From: Porphyridium purpureum
Lineage: Eukaryota > Rhodophyta > Bangiophyceae > Porphyridiales > Porphyridiaceae
Direction: 5' to 3'
Length of the DNA: 64,000 bases
NCBI GenBank assembly: GCA_008690995.1
Contig: VRMN01000020.1
Coordinates: 1-64,000, forward strand
This document shows, one piece after another, positions 33,533-42,007 of the stretch. A model generated the notes under the pieces. The model made no database searches and had not been told where the DNA came from. It was given only the letters and a program-made list of their open reading frames with translations. Each line of letters begins with the position of its first letter. Position 1 is the first letter of the stretch. The translations under genes and the position numbers were made by a program.

Positions 33533-34196
33533 ATAGCTGTGTTCAGTGACGAAAAGAAGCTCCACCTGGGTAGGCTGAGTGATTTCCAGAAGACGTGACT
33601 TTAACGCGCAAACAATCTTCGACCCTTAGGTCGCGACGCTTGTGTTCGAGTGGATGCCTGTTTTGGGGTGCTCTTTCTGCAAAAGGATGTTTGTCAAATC
33701 GAGGGACCCTTTGGCGGTTGCCGACTATGTTTCTATGCTCCATAATTACAGTGCGCTGGAATGCTATCGTCAAATGATGAGATCGTATCTGACGTTTTCG
33801 CAGGCCAAAGCACGAGTACACACAGAAAACGTGCTTGAAATTTTCTTTCAGAATGAGACGTTGGAGTTTCAGGACTGGTCAGCGTACCTGCCGGAGTTTG
33901 ATACCATTCAAGGCTTGTACGAAATAGTATGGTACAAGCGCCACGAAGTGGAAAGGCAATATCGGAAGTTGCTAGAGTTCAAAAATGCATTCACACAGGC
34001 TCGGAAGACTTGGGACCAGCTTGATTTAGCCACTTTGGACGTGCTTGTGCCGGATCATATGCTCAAATGCGCGAATATTGGCATCGCGTACGAGCAAGGT
34101 AGCCGCGACCAATACCGATTCTCTATGGCTGAGAAAAGAACACAGGTGTGCAATGTCCCAGTGTGTGTCTCGATCCCTTGCCACGCTTGCGTCTAA
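33533..34196 (+). pseudogene. Decayed Tc1/mariner transposase relic
   Basis: This is the remains of a mariner-type transposase gene. IAVFSDEKKLHLG (33533-33571) matches the first catalytic block (FSDEK). After a shift of frame, a 184-codon open stretch from 33642 contains FFQNETLEFQDWSAYLPEFDTIQGLYEIV-like sequence, in two adjoining parts, that aligns with the FFxxNxIxxLDWPAxSPDLNPIEnLWxxL region of Tc1 transposases. The second Asp position (FSQAKARVHT against FQQDNARVHT) and the Glu are replaced, so the product could not be active. No inverted repeats are visible. It is a different lineage from the gene at 21.6 kb. Confidence 0.6.
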
Positions 34197-35216
34197 TTTC
34201 ATGTCAACTGCTTCTGCATTTAATTAGAGGCAGTTTAATTTTGTATGCGCGCGAAGGGCTTTACCGCCTTTGGAGTCCAACCTTCTGTGGGCTCACGCAC
34301 ACATAACACGGCCTTACCGTCGGTCTCCAGCGTACTCACGCGTGCATACATGTGTCCAGTCTCGTGCGCACGCAGGGACGCGGATAGAGCGACCGCCACG
34401 TTCTGTTGGCGTGATTGCAGACTTGTCAGTCTGCGGGCGTGCTGACGGCAAGAGCCAGTATCCAGAGGCGCGTGCTGTCACAGGAGCTTTGGCTGCACGA
34501 CAAGGAACTGCGCTGCCAATATTTTCTGAGAAACGAAGTGTGTCGCGGCTTGGCAGCGTATGGCAAGGACTTGAACTACTTGCGAAAGAGGATACGACCG
34601 TCGCAGACAGGAAGTGTAAAGGGTCAAACAAATCGCGATTGTCAAACCAATACACTGTGAGCAAGGGTGTGCCACGGAATTCTCAAATGACCTCAAGATT
34701 CCGAAGGCAGCTCGAGACTATTCCAAGTCAATGGAATAATGTCCGGCTAGGCATGCAAGCCATATCTGTCAAGCCAAGCTTCGTCTCGGCCGACTAGATC
34801 CCACAACGATCCGCACGGTCTGCCCAGAATGGGGCTTGCTTCAAAATGGGCACTGGCTTCACTATATCGACGATGTCTTTGTATTTGACCGGTAGGAGCT
34901 AGCATGACTCTGTGCGAAATGCAGTCGAGGCGTTGCGCTTGTCCAGTGGTGTAGAACGAAATACAGTCTCAGACCCTGAGCTCTTCTGCGCCATGACTCG
35001 GATCGATGCGTCGGCTTCAGCTAAAGCGACGATGGCGTCCTTTTCTGTCGCACAACAGTCGCAACAGTGTCAAACCCGTCGCATGGACGACAGCGAGCCT
35101 GCTTGGGTTCCCCGTGACCTTAGGAATCAGCGGCAATCGCGGCAGTGGAGCTCTCGCCGAGCAGGAAACAGAAGATTGAACGTCGAAATCCTCCCTAGAC
35201 GCGACGTGAGAGGTGC
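34197..35216. other. Unassigned sequence left of the gene island
   Basis: About 1 kb with only short frames. Its end nearest 35.2 kb probably contains the 3' untranslated region and terminator of the acyl-CoA synthetase gene. A short HYIDDVFVF translation at about 34860-34886 recalls an RT active site but has no supporting context. Confidence 0.4.
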
Positions 35217-36965
35217 TTACATCTGCGAGATAACCTTTTTCTTCTCAATCTTGCCCATAGCGTTTCTCGGAATTTCAGGAACAATTTTAACCTGCTTCGG
35301 CACCTTGTAATCCGCAAGCCTTTCACGTGCCCATGCACCAAGCTCTGAGACACTCAGATCAGAGATACCATCTCTCAGGACAAGCATGGCAGCTATACTC
35401 TCGCCGAGACTGTCGTGAGGGATTCCAACCACCGCGACTTGTGCGATGCTAGGATGATCGAGCAACTCACGCTCAATTTCAAGCGCAGAAATCTTGAATC
35501 CGCCCGACTTGATAATGTCGACACTGCTTCTGCCAAGGATTCGGAACCAGCCATCATCTGCGCGCTCCACCACATCTCCTGTCAAAAAGTAGCCTTCCGC
35601 GTCGAAACTACGGACCGTGGCGTCTTCTCGCCTCCAATACCGCTTGAAGATTCCCGGGCCGCGCAGCCTGAGCTCGCCGACCTCAGACTTCCCTTCCGAG
35701 GACGCAGCAGTATCGCTGTCATCACTCACAACTTTGAACTCAATGTCAGGCGACATAGGCAGTCCCACCCAGCCCTCCCGTCGCGAATCGACCTCATGTG
35801 GGTTCGTCAGCGGCATCCCAACTTCAGACATTCCATATCTTTCTAAAATATTCTGCCCGCTGATGTTCCGCCACGCATTAAAGTAGGTCGCTTGCAGCGC
35901 GGCACTTCCACTTACATACAGCCGCAGGCGCGCCGCACCTTGGCGCATGGTCTCTTGAATCTCAGGTGGCTGCTGTTCGTAAAAGGAAATCATGTAGGCA
36001 TAGATTGTTGGGACAGCCATAAAAAGAGTAGGGGCCTCGCTATTTTCTTCGCTCTGCAGCTGAGCCCATGCGTGGCGTACGCTGAACTTCTCCTCCATGC
36101 TCAAAAGTGCGCCATTCCACAGCGCCGTGAACGTTATGTTCAAAATGCCGTGGACGTGATGCAAAGGCAAGTAGTTTGTGATTCGATCGTTCGGCGTCCA
36201 AGCCCATTTTGCTGTCATGGCCTCTGCCCAGAACTCTAACATTGCGTGCGTCCACACGACACCCTTGGGCCTTCCGGTTGTTCCAGAGGTGTAGATCAGC
36301 AAACAGGCGTCATCTGCATGAGCTGGAGGACCTTGCCAAGCCAATCGACCAGACACAGGCCCTTGCGATGATGGCCCACGATCTGTGACGCGCGCGTCAT
36401 CAGAGCTGATTTCAAGGAATGTAATATTCCGTTCGTCGCAAAGGGGCTGGATCGTTTCTCGCGTCTCTTTCGAGCAGAGCACAATGCACGGGTCGCTATC
36501 GTCAATGATAAATCCGAGTTCCTTGCTCGGATGCGCGTTGTGCAGAGGGACGGCGATCCCACCCGCCAACCATGTGGCCCACTGTGAAATAACGTAGGCA
36601 CTCGTGTAAGGTAAGCAGAAGGCGATGCGCGGTCGGTCGTCGTCCGTCTGCGGCTGCAAGCCTGTAAGCACACCACACAAGGTCGTGGCATGCTCCAGCA
36701 GTTCTCCATACGTCAGCAGCAATCCGCGAGAGCGAATCGCCGCGCTTTGAGAGTTGCGCTCGCGGGCTCGCTGGATAATGAGTGGGCCGGCGCTATTGGT
36801 GCCGTCTGAATGCGAGCACAATACCATGCTGCCCACTCTCTGGCGAAGCGCAGGGGCTCCCACAAACATCGGACCCAGGTGACCTGAAAAGGCGTCTGCC
36901 GCTGTCCACGACGTGCGCAGGCCGCGTTGTCCAAGCGAGTTTAAGCCGCACGTCGCCCGGGGCAT
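35217..36965 (-). CDS. ACSF3: Malonyl-CoA synthetase (ACSF3/AAE13-like acyl-CoA synthetase)
   Basis: This is an ANL-superfamily enzyme that activates an acid with ATP and CoA. The closest family I recognise is ACSF3 (mitochondrial malonyl-CoA synthetase; AAE13 in plants), which scavenges malonate for mitochondrial fatty-acid synthesis. From the chosen start it is 582 residues, against 576 in human ACSF3. Motifs are: P-loop YTSGTTGRPKG (225-235), KWAW and LPLHHVHG (253-273), AVPTIY (317-322), VSGSAAL (351-357), ERYGMSE (375-381), TGD (462-464), GRSSVDIIKSGG (478-489), and the C-terminal catalytic lysine in NAMGKIEKKK (K572). I start at 36965 because the next 20 residues (MPRATCGLNS...) are basic and Ser/Thr-rich like a mitochondrial presequence. 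The frame is open upstream to 37496, but that part looks like translated promoter. No intron is visible. Confidence 0.9.
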   Translation of the reverse strand: MPRATCGLNSLGQRGLRTSWTAADAFSGHLGPMFVGAPALRQRVGSMVLCSHSDGTNSAGPLIIQRARERNSQSAAIRSRGLLLTYGELLEHATTLCGVLTGLQPQTDDDRPRIAFCLPYTSAYVISQWATWLAGGIAVPLHNAHPSKELGFIIDDSDPCIVLCSKETRETIQPLCDERNITFLEISSDDARVTDRGPSSQGPVSGRLAWQGPPAHADDACLLIYTSGTTGRPKGVVWTHAMLEFWAEAMTAKWAWTPNDRITNYLPLHHVHGILNITFTALWNGALLSMEEKFSVRHAWAQLQSEENSEAPTLFMAVPTIYAYMISFYEQQPPEIQETMRQGAARLRLYVSGSAALQATYFNAWRNISGQNILERYGMSEVGMPLTNPHEVDSRREGWVGLPMSPDIEFKVVSDDSDTAASSEGKSEVGELRLRGPGIFKRYWRREDATVRSFDAEGYFLTGDVVERADDGWFRILGRSSVDIIKSGGFKISALEIERELLDHPSIAQVAVVGIPHDSLGESIAAMLVLRDGISDLSVSELGAWARERLADYKVPKQVKIVPEIPRNAMGKIEKKKVISQM

Positions 36966-37165
36966 ACTCGAAAGACGCTCCACGCGCGTGTGCGCCGCGC
37001 GTGCGAAGCAGATGGTCAGCGGAGAGCGGGCGGAGGGGGCGTGTGGATACTGCCCGCACATGCTGCGGCGTTCCACGACAGCAGGCCTTCCACGATCACA
37101 ACTCCGCGCGTGCGCTGGCCGCTGCCGCGCTCGCCCGGTCCGTTGGCCACTCGTTGCTGGTGCGA

Positions 37166-37173
37166 CTGTACCG
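37166..37173 (-). promoter_or_regulatory. CGGTACAG word upstream of malonyl-CoA synthetase
   Basis: CTGTACCG on plus, CGGTACAG on the gene strand, 201 bp before the start codon. The same word recurs upstream of RPS26, the ARF-like gene and the second kinase. Confidence 0.35.
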
Positions 37174-37365
37174 AACGCCGGCGCGAGTACAGTGCGCGAC
37201 CCACGCGGTTCGCGCGCGGCGTGCGCCATCAGCGCGCTCGCAGCTGCGAAGCGCCTGCGAAGCACGCACACGCACGCTCTGCGCGCGCTTCCACAACAAG
37301 AAGCAGCGCGCGCACACTGTGTCTCCAACCACACACAGATCGGTTGGCTCTCGTCTGCGCCTTTA

Positions 37366-37391
37366 TCTCTCTCTCTCTCTTTCTCTTTCCC
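37366..37391. repeat. CT/GA simple repeat
   Basis: An almost pure TC dinucleotide run, purine-rich on the coding strand of the synthetase gene, about 0.4 kb upstream of its start. Confidence 0.8.
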
Positions 37392-38054
37392 TGTCACTCG
37401 AGCCCAAGAGCAGTTGGCAGGCGTTACCGGATTTCGCGACTCGAGCGGAAAGGAACTCACAAACGCCGATGTGCTGCTGGTACAACATGCTGGCATGAGA
37501 TTCGATACGGGTGCTTCGCAACCAATAAACCGTCTGCTCGTAGTTCCGAAACACGAACTGTCTGGGTCAGGCGGAGAGAGCGTGCGAGGTTCAGATCGTA
37601 CATGGAACTGGCGCTTCGCTGGGAAGGACAGTGGTGGCGGTCACACGGTGCATTGCAACAAGAATATGTTAGACCGAGGAGCAATGAGCAGAATGGTCGG
37701 CCAAAGTCGTCCCGAAGCACAGTGCCTCGCACATCAGGAAAGGCAGTTATCTGTCTCACCGCTCGTCTCAAGCACGAGTTCATGGCAAGATACTTCCACG
37801 CGCAACGTACGCCCGCGCGGTAGCTTGCGTGCCTCGCGCCGTGAGCGCTCCGTGGACAGGTTCCGCAGTTTTAGTCGCATGAGCAGCCCGTGCGAACTTT
37901 CAAACTTCCTGGCATTTGGTGCTCACGTCCATCATCCGCACAGCCGTTGCTCGACTTTTCCTTCCTTCTGAGACATGCCACGTTGACGTCTTCATTGGCG
38001 GTCATGGCCGACACAAGCCTTGCAATTTTCCTTTTTCCCGTGTAAACCGGGCCG

Positions 38055-39779
38055 TCATCGTACCTTTTCGGGTTTCAGTGACATGCTTGGCCCCCACGAA
38101 CCTCGCTGCGCGTCGGCCCCAGTCCAAACCTTCCAGCTCTTGTCGTAGCAGCCCGTAACAACCATAGTTCCATCCTCAGAAATGTCGCAGCTGGTGACCT
38201 TATCGAGGTGTGCATCAAGGCTATTGATCTGCACCCAACCGCGCCGACTTGCGAATACTCGGCAGGTCCGGTCAAAGCTACTGCTAATAAGTGTGCCGCC
38301 TTCGTGTCCGGGAGCCGGCTGGTATCGGACGCATGAAATCACCGAAGGATGCGCGGCGAGGGTATGGTACCACCGCAGCTTTCTCACGTCAAAAATTTTG
38401 ACAAGATTGTCTCTCGCCCCGCTGGCAAAATGTGTGCCGCGCGGATCAAAATCAACAGATGTAATTGGTTCCGAGTGCACACCTTCGAAACGCGCAATGT
38501 TCTTGCCACTCCGAAGGTCCCACAGCAGGAGAGCTCCATCTGCACCGCCACTCACAATGAGCGAACCGTCAGGATGACAAGCTAGCGCAGTAACGTGATG
38601 AGCGTGACCAGATTGCTCGTACAGAAAGGTGGCCTCGTCGGGCCGTTCAATGTTATGCGCGCGCCACGTGTTTGCCCCTGCACACGCCACAAGTGCAAGC
38701 GGGACATGCGGATGGAGTACGATATCGAGCAAAGCTGGGCGGCCATGGGTGGCTTCGGTACCATGTACAGACAAATCCTGGCGGCGTTGCAATCCTGTGT
38801 CGACATCCAAAGTCCACACACATGCAGACCCGTCGGATGAGCAACTTGCCACCAGGCCGTGCTCACTCGAATGCTCCAGGCCTGTCACACGCGACGTGTG
38901 CACATGAACCCGCTGACCAATCTGCTGTCCTGTGTACGGGCTCCACAATGCGAGGTCTCCACCGTACGACGCCGAGATGAGCATGTATTCGCTCCCGCCA
39001 GCTGCGTGCGTCGCACGGACCAGGCGTGTCTGGCTCGTTGGCCGCTCGTGAGCGTGCCGGCTCTGATGCAGGCGCAGACCTGCCGCGTGCTCAATGCAAT
39101 TCGTGCTCGTCGCTCGCTGCGCAAGTCTGGTCTCCGGCGAACTTTCCGTGTACTCTCGATGCTCGCGGCGCAATCGCGCGTGTGATGCGCGAAGTGAAGA
39201 GCTCAGGATTCGCTGTCGAACCGCCCTCAATTCGCTGGCAATGGCCGTGTCTGCACTCGCGAAAGACTCGACTTCTACCGGCAGCGCAGTGATGGGCTTG
39301 GATTTCTCATGTGCTGGCGGCGACTCAATTCCTGCTTGTCCTGCGCCATCTTTGTCACTCGCGCTTCCTCCGAAATCGCTTGATTCGACGGTAAAGGCCT
39401 TCAGTGCGAGAGCATAGCGCAGCCGTTCCCTGCGGTGATGCGCATCCTCACTTTCGAAGCACTCTGGCTCGTTCAACGCACGCAGCTCTGCTTGTATCTG
39501 CTCATCTCTCGCGGGCAAGTGCAACGCGCGCCCAATGGCAGCGATCCGACGCGCGCGTTCGCTGTCCGCCAGGCGCTGGGCTGCGAGGCGCGACGCCGTC
39601 CCAAAGAGCGGCTCCTGGGAGCCGCCAGGATCACCCTGCATGGCATGCCGTGAGCGTGAGCGTGCGCTACGCGTCAAGATACCGGTCCTGTCGACCGAAT
39701 CAGAGTTTGAGGTTTGCATGCTCGGCACGGAAAGGTGCGGGACGCGCGGGGTGAAAGTCAAGAATCCTGTACGATGCAC
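38055..39779 (-). CDS. PRPF4: U4/U6 small nuclear ribonucleoprotein PRP4-like WD40 protein
   Basis: This protein is a component of the U4/U6 di-snRNP and tri-snRNP in the nucleus, where it binds PRP3 and cyclophilin H in the spliceosome. It has 574 residues, against about 520 in human PRPF4. Residues about 88-126 form the SFM (splicing factor motif): LPARDEQIQAELRALNEPEC followed by RRERLRYAL. A low-complexity region follows, then about seven WD40 repeats (255-553), for example HTSRVTGLEHSSEHGLVASC, HHVTALACHPDGSLIVSGGA and DKVTSCDISEDGTMVVTGCY. The combination of SFM and C-terminal WD40 propeller is diagnostic. Other candidate starts are Met21 and Met47. The presence of a spliceosome component in an apparently intron-poor genome is consistent with a few remaining introns. 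The nearest neighbour on the same strand is RPS26, 389 bp upstream. Confidence 0.88.
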   Translation of the reverse strand: MHRTGFLTFTPRVPHLSVPSMQTSNSDSVDRTGILTRSARSRSRHAMQGDPGGSQEPLFGTASRLAAQRLADSERARRIAAIGRALHLPARDEQIQAELRALNEPECFESEDAHHRRERLRYALALKAFTVESSDFGGSASDKDGAGQAGIESPPAHEKSKPITALPVEVESFASADTAIASELRAVRQRILSSSLRASHARLRREHREYTESSPETRLAQRATSTNCIEHAAGLRLHQSRHAHERPTSQTRLVRATHAAGGSEYMLISASYGGDLALWSPYTGQQIGQRVHVHTSRVTGLEHSSEHGLVASCSSDGSACVWTLDVDTGLQRRQDLSVHGTEATHGRPALLDIVLHPHVPLALVACAGANTWRAHNIERPDEATFLYEQSGHAHHVTALACHPDGSLIVSGGADGALLLWDLRSGKNIARFEGVHSEPITSVDFDPRGTHFASGARDNLVKIFDVRKLRWYHTLAAHPSVISCVRYQPAPGHEGGTLISSSFDRTCRVFASRRGWVQINSLDAHLDKVTSCDISEDGTMVVTGCYDKSWKVWTGADAQRGSWGPSMSLKPEKVR

Positions 39780-40168
39780 AAAACGAGTGTCTCTGTTTTA
39801 CTCCCACTTCTCACTTGAATCCTAACGCCGAACGACATTCCGAATGGCAGACCTCAAGCGACCGCTGCCGCGCTGCACCTCCGACCATTTATCTTTTGTC
39901 TTCTGCCTTGAGGCGGTTCGGTGCGCACGCTGTTCGGCCCGCCGCGCATACATCTGTGCAGACCGCCGTTCGTGCGGCGATTGTGTAGTGCCCAAGCACC
40001 AACGCTCGACGCTCCAGCCTTGGAAGCCACCGGAAACGCTACCGGACGCCCAGGACGCACATGCGCGCGCCGCCAGACCTTGCCGCAGCCTAGCAGCCCG
40101 GCGGCCGCGCACGCGCGGAACGCGTCGTGTCGTGTGAGCCGGAAGGTACGCAGAGACGCGCGGCGCGG
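39780..40168. other. Intergenic: promoter of the PRP4-like gene and 3' flank of RPS26
   Basis: 389 bp, GC-rich towards RPS26. I see no gene, no TATA box and no CGGTACAG word here. Confidence 0.5.
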
Positions 40169-40504
40169 CTAGTTGTCGTCCCTGCGGTACTTGTCCTGCA
40201 GCTGCGGGCGGCCGGTGTGGCGGATCTTGCGGTCCTCTGCGGAGCGCGGGCGGACGGTCTTGCGGTGGACGGCGCACGAGACGCAGTATTGCACCTTGTT
40301 GTACATCTTTGGGAGCTCGTAGCTTGCGATGATGCACGCCTCCTCCAGGTCGCGCAGACTGGACTTGTCCACGATGTTGCGCACCGTGAAGCGCTTGATC
40401 GCCTTGTCCTTCGGCGGCTTGCAGCCGCACCCGTCGCAGTTCACCATGCGCGTGTGGTTGCGGCCATGCCGGTTCCTCCCGTGGTTGCGCCTCTTCACCG
40501 TCAT
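40169..40504 (-). CDS. RPS26: 40S ribosomal protein S26 (eS26)
   Basis: This is a small-subunit ribosomal protein located near the mRNA exit channel. It has 111 residues, against 115 in human. The start MTVKRRNHGRNRHGRNH is the usual basic N terminus. CDGCGC (about 23-28) and YCVSCAVH (about 73-80) are the zinc-binding cysteine clusters. KDKAIKRFTVRNIV and LPKMYNKVQYC are the conserved core. The C terminus is shorter and less proline-rich than in animals. It lies divergent to the ARF-like gene, with 549 bp between the two start codons. The leader immediately upstream is strongly purine-rich on the coding strand. No intron is present after the start, unlike in many eukaryotes. Confidence 0.96.
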   Translation of the reverse strand: MTVKRRNHGRNRHGRNHTRMVNCDGCGCKPPKDKAIKRFTVRNIVDKSSLRDLEEACIIASYELPKMYNKVQYCVSCAVHRKTVRPRSAEDRKIRHTGRPQLQDKYRRDDN

Positions 40505-40617
40505 CGCGCCCGCCTCTTCCCCGCTTCCGCTCTCCCTCCTTCCCCGGCTCCCCCTCTCTCCCTCGCTCCCTCTCCCTCTTCTTCCCCCCCTCCCGCCCCC
40601 CCACTCGCCCGCTTTTG

Positions 40618-40625
40618 CGGTACAG
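40618..40625. promoter_or_regulatory. CGGTACAG word 1 in the RPS26/ARF-like promoter
   Basis: Lies 114 bp upstream of the RPS26 start codon, at the outer edge of its purine-rich leader. Confidence 0.35.
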
Positions 40626-40660
40626 CGCGCGCACGCGGCGGCGGCGCGGCGCGCGCGCGG

Positions 40661-40668
40661 CGGTACAG
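40661..40668. promoter_or_regulatory. CGGTACAG word 2 in the RPS26/ARF-like promoter
   Basis: Lies 157 bp upstream of the RPS26 start, 43 bp from word 1, about four helical turns away. Confidence 0.35.
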
Positions 40669-40710
40669 CCGCGCCGCCGCAATGCCGCAGCGCAATGCCA
40701 TCCCAGAGCC

Positions 40711-40806
40711 GCTGTACTCGCGGCTGTACTCACTACTGTACTCGCGGCTATACTCACTGCTGTACTTACTGCTGTACTCACAGCTGTACTCACTGCTGTA
40801 CTCGCA
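40711..40806. repeat. 12-bp minisatellite in the RPS26/ARF-like promoter
   Basis: Eight units of the form GCTGTACTCRCT, with small variants. Seven carry an intact GTAC and one has ATAC. The array sits between the two divergent genes, with CTGTACGG at its right edge, so the GTAC core is shared with the flanking CGGTACAG words. Confidence 0.8.
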
Positions 40807-40818
40807 GGCTGTACGGCG

Positions 40819-40826
40819 CGGTACAG
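40819..40826. promoter_or_regulatory. CGGTACAG word 3 in the RPS26/ARF-like promoter
   Basis: Lies 228 bp upstream of the ARF-like start, just beyond the minisatellite. Confidence 0.35.
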
Positions 40827-41053
40827 TGGGCGCGTGTGCGCGAGGGCGCGGGGCGGGTGCGTGTGCGGTCCGGCCGGTTGTTGGGCAGGGCGGTGTTTCG
40901 TGGCGCCGCGGCACGGGTGGTCGGGCGGTGTGCGCGGGTTCTCGCTTGCGGCAGCGCGCCTCTGCAGCCGCGGCGGCCAGCCAGCGCGGTCCGGCTCCGC
41001 TCCGCCGCGTCGGGAACGAGCGCGGCGCGGCGTGCGCAGGCGCAAGCAGCGGC

Positions 41054-41596
41054 ATGGGCTGCTTCTCAAGCAAGGAGGCCGGCGCGCGCGCGCGCGGCGG
41101 GTCCAAAAGCGTGCTGTTTCTGGGGCTCGACGGATCGGGCTCCACCACCGTCATGTACCAGCTCGTCCTGGGCAGAAAGGTCGACACGATTCCCACGCTC
41201 GGCTTCAACAAGGAAGTCATCACGTACAACGGCATCGAGCTCGAGATGTTCGACCTGGGCGGCGTGGAAAAGGTGCGGCCCGTGTGGCGACAGTACGCAC
41301 CAGAGGCAGACGCCATCGTCTTTGTCGTCGACGGCCACGACGAGCCGCGCGTCACGCAGGCAAAGGGCGAGCTGGAAAAGTTCCTCGCCGAGCTGAAGGA
41401 TAAGTCGATTCCGCTGCTGCTGTTTGTGAACAAGAACGATCTGCCGGGCTACCTGGGTGTCGAAGCAGTCGAGGAGAAGCTGAATATCAAGGCGTTTGCT
41501 TTCTCGGCCTACAAGGCCGTAGGGTGTTGCGGGAAAACGGGCGATGAGATCAAGGCCGGCATGGATTGGCTCACCGATCAATTGAAATCGTCATAA
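41054..41596 (+). CDS. ARF-family small GTPase with altered P-loop and switch II
   Basis: This 180-residue protein aligns with ARF1 position for position. ARF proteins recruit coats and lipid enzymes to membranes when GTP-bound. I start at MGC (41054): Gly2 fits N-myristoylation and Cys3 fits palmitoylation. The frame is open far upstream, but that stretch is promoter. Visible elements are: P-loop GLDGSGST (24-31), switch I PTLGFN (47-52) with Thr48, DLGG (67-70), VNKNDL (125-130), and SA (151-152). Two key residues are unusual: position 30, normally the P-loop lysine, is Ser, and position 71, normally the catalytic glutamine, is Val. It may therefore bind nucleotide abnormally or act as a pseudo-GTPase, which is inference. 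It is the only plus-strand gene of the island and is divergent from RPS26. Confidence 0.9.
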   Translation: MGCFSSKEAGARARGGSKSVLFLGLDGSGSTTVMYQLVLGRKVDTIPTLGFNKEVITYNGIELEMFDLGGVEKVRPVWRQYAPEADAIVFVVDGHDEPRVTQAKGELEKFLAELKDKSIPLLLFVNKNDLPGYLGVEAVEEKLNIKAFAFSAYKAVGCCGKTGDEIKAGMDWLTDQLKSS

Positions 41597-42007
41597 CCGG
41601 AGAATAAAGTCTGCGTGCTGCACCCTGCGCCCTGCTCTGCATCAGCCCAAAGCTCTTTGGGGGTAAGGGGCGCGACAAGTACCTCCCCTTCCGAACTTCT
41701 GTAATATTTTTTTGTTTTTAAAAAGAACCTTTCGAAAAAGCAAGCCTTAGATGCCGTCGCAAGCTGCAGAGCACGCCATGCGGGCCCAGGCTTCTGACAT
41801 CTGATTTTGCGCTCCCTCGCTGCCTTGCCATAAGCATTCTAAAACATGACCGCACCCAAAAAAGCAGGCACGAAGCACGTGGATGCGTACACGTGGATTG
41901 ACGCTCCAATTGCGGTGGAATTTTTCGAGCGTTGTGCCACCAAGTGGCCCCACGTGGAAAAGGTCGCAGAAGCAGCCATTCTAAAGGAACGCAGCAGCGT
42001 CGCGCAT
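41597..42007. other. Convergent intergenic region
   Basis: 411 bp between the 3' ends of the ARF-like gene and the first kinase. It contains a T-rich stretch at about 41706-41720 that may belong to 3' processing. A plus-strand frame from 41846 runs into the kinase antisense, and I do not accept it as a gene. Confidence 0.4.

Larger units (their letters stand above)
36966..38054. other. Promoter region of the acyl-CoA synthetase and 3' flank of the PRP4-like gene
   Basis: 1.09 kb between two minus-strand genes. It is GC-rich with long accidental open frames, a CT/GA simple repeat (37366-37391), and the word CTGTACCG 201 bp upstream of the start. I see no additional gene. Confidence 0.5.
40505..41053. 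promoter_or_regulatory. Divergent promoter of RPS26 and the ARF-like gene
   Basis: 549 bp between two start codons. From RPS26 outward it holds a purine-rich leader of about 110 bp, two CGGTACAG words, a 12-bp GTAC-containing minisatellite, a third CGGTACAG, and then GC-rich sequence up to the ARF-like start. No TATA box is visible. Confidence 0.6.

Noticed and set aside
34860-34886. HYIDDVFVF translation resembling an RT active site
   Set aside because: A short match without neighbouring RT motifs; likely chance.
34197-35216. A ninth gene left of the acyl-CoA synthetase
   Set aside because: Only frames below about 180 codons without known domains; no promoter or conserved motif.
36966-37496. 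N-terminal extension of the acyl-CoA synthetase (177 codons)
   Set aside because: It contains GA-repeat-derived KEKERERDK and cysteine/arginine-rich stretches unlike the family; the shorter start gives the expected length.
36913-37971. 352-codon plus frame and overlapping 277-codon frame between two host genes
   Set aside because: Arg/Ser/Ala-rich translation of a GC-rich promoter and simple repeat with no domain; it overlaps the 5' end of the acyl-CoA synthetase.
39822-41069. 415-codon minus frame across RPS26 and the ARF-like promoter
   Set aside because: It translates the RPS26 region in the wrong frame and the minisatellite as VSTAVSTA repeats; clearly a shadow.
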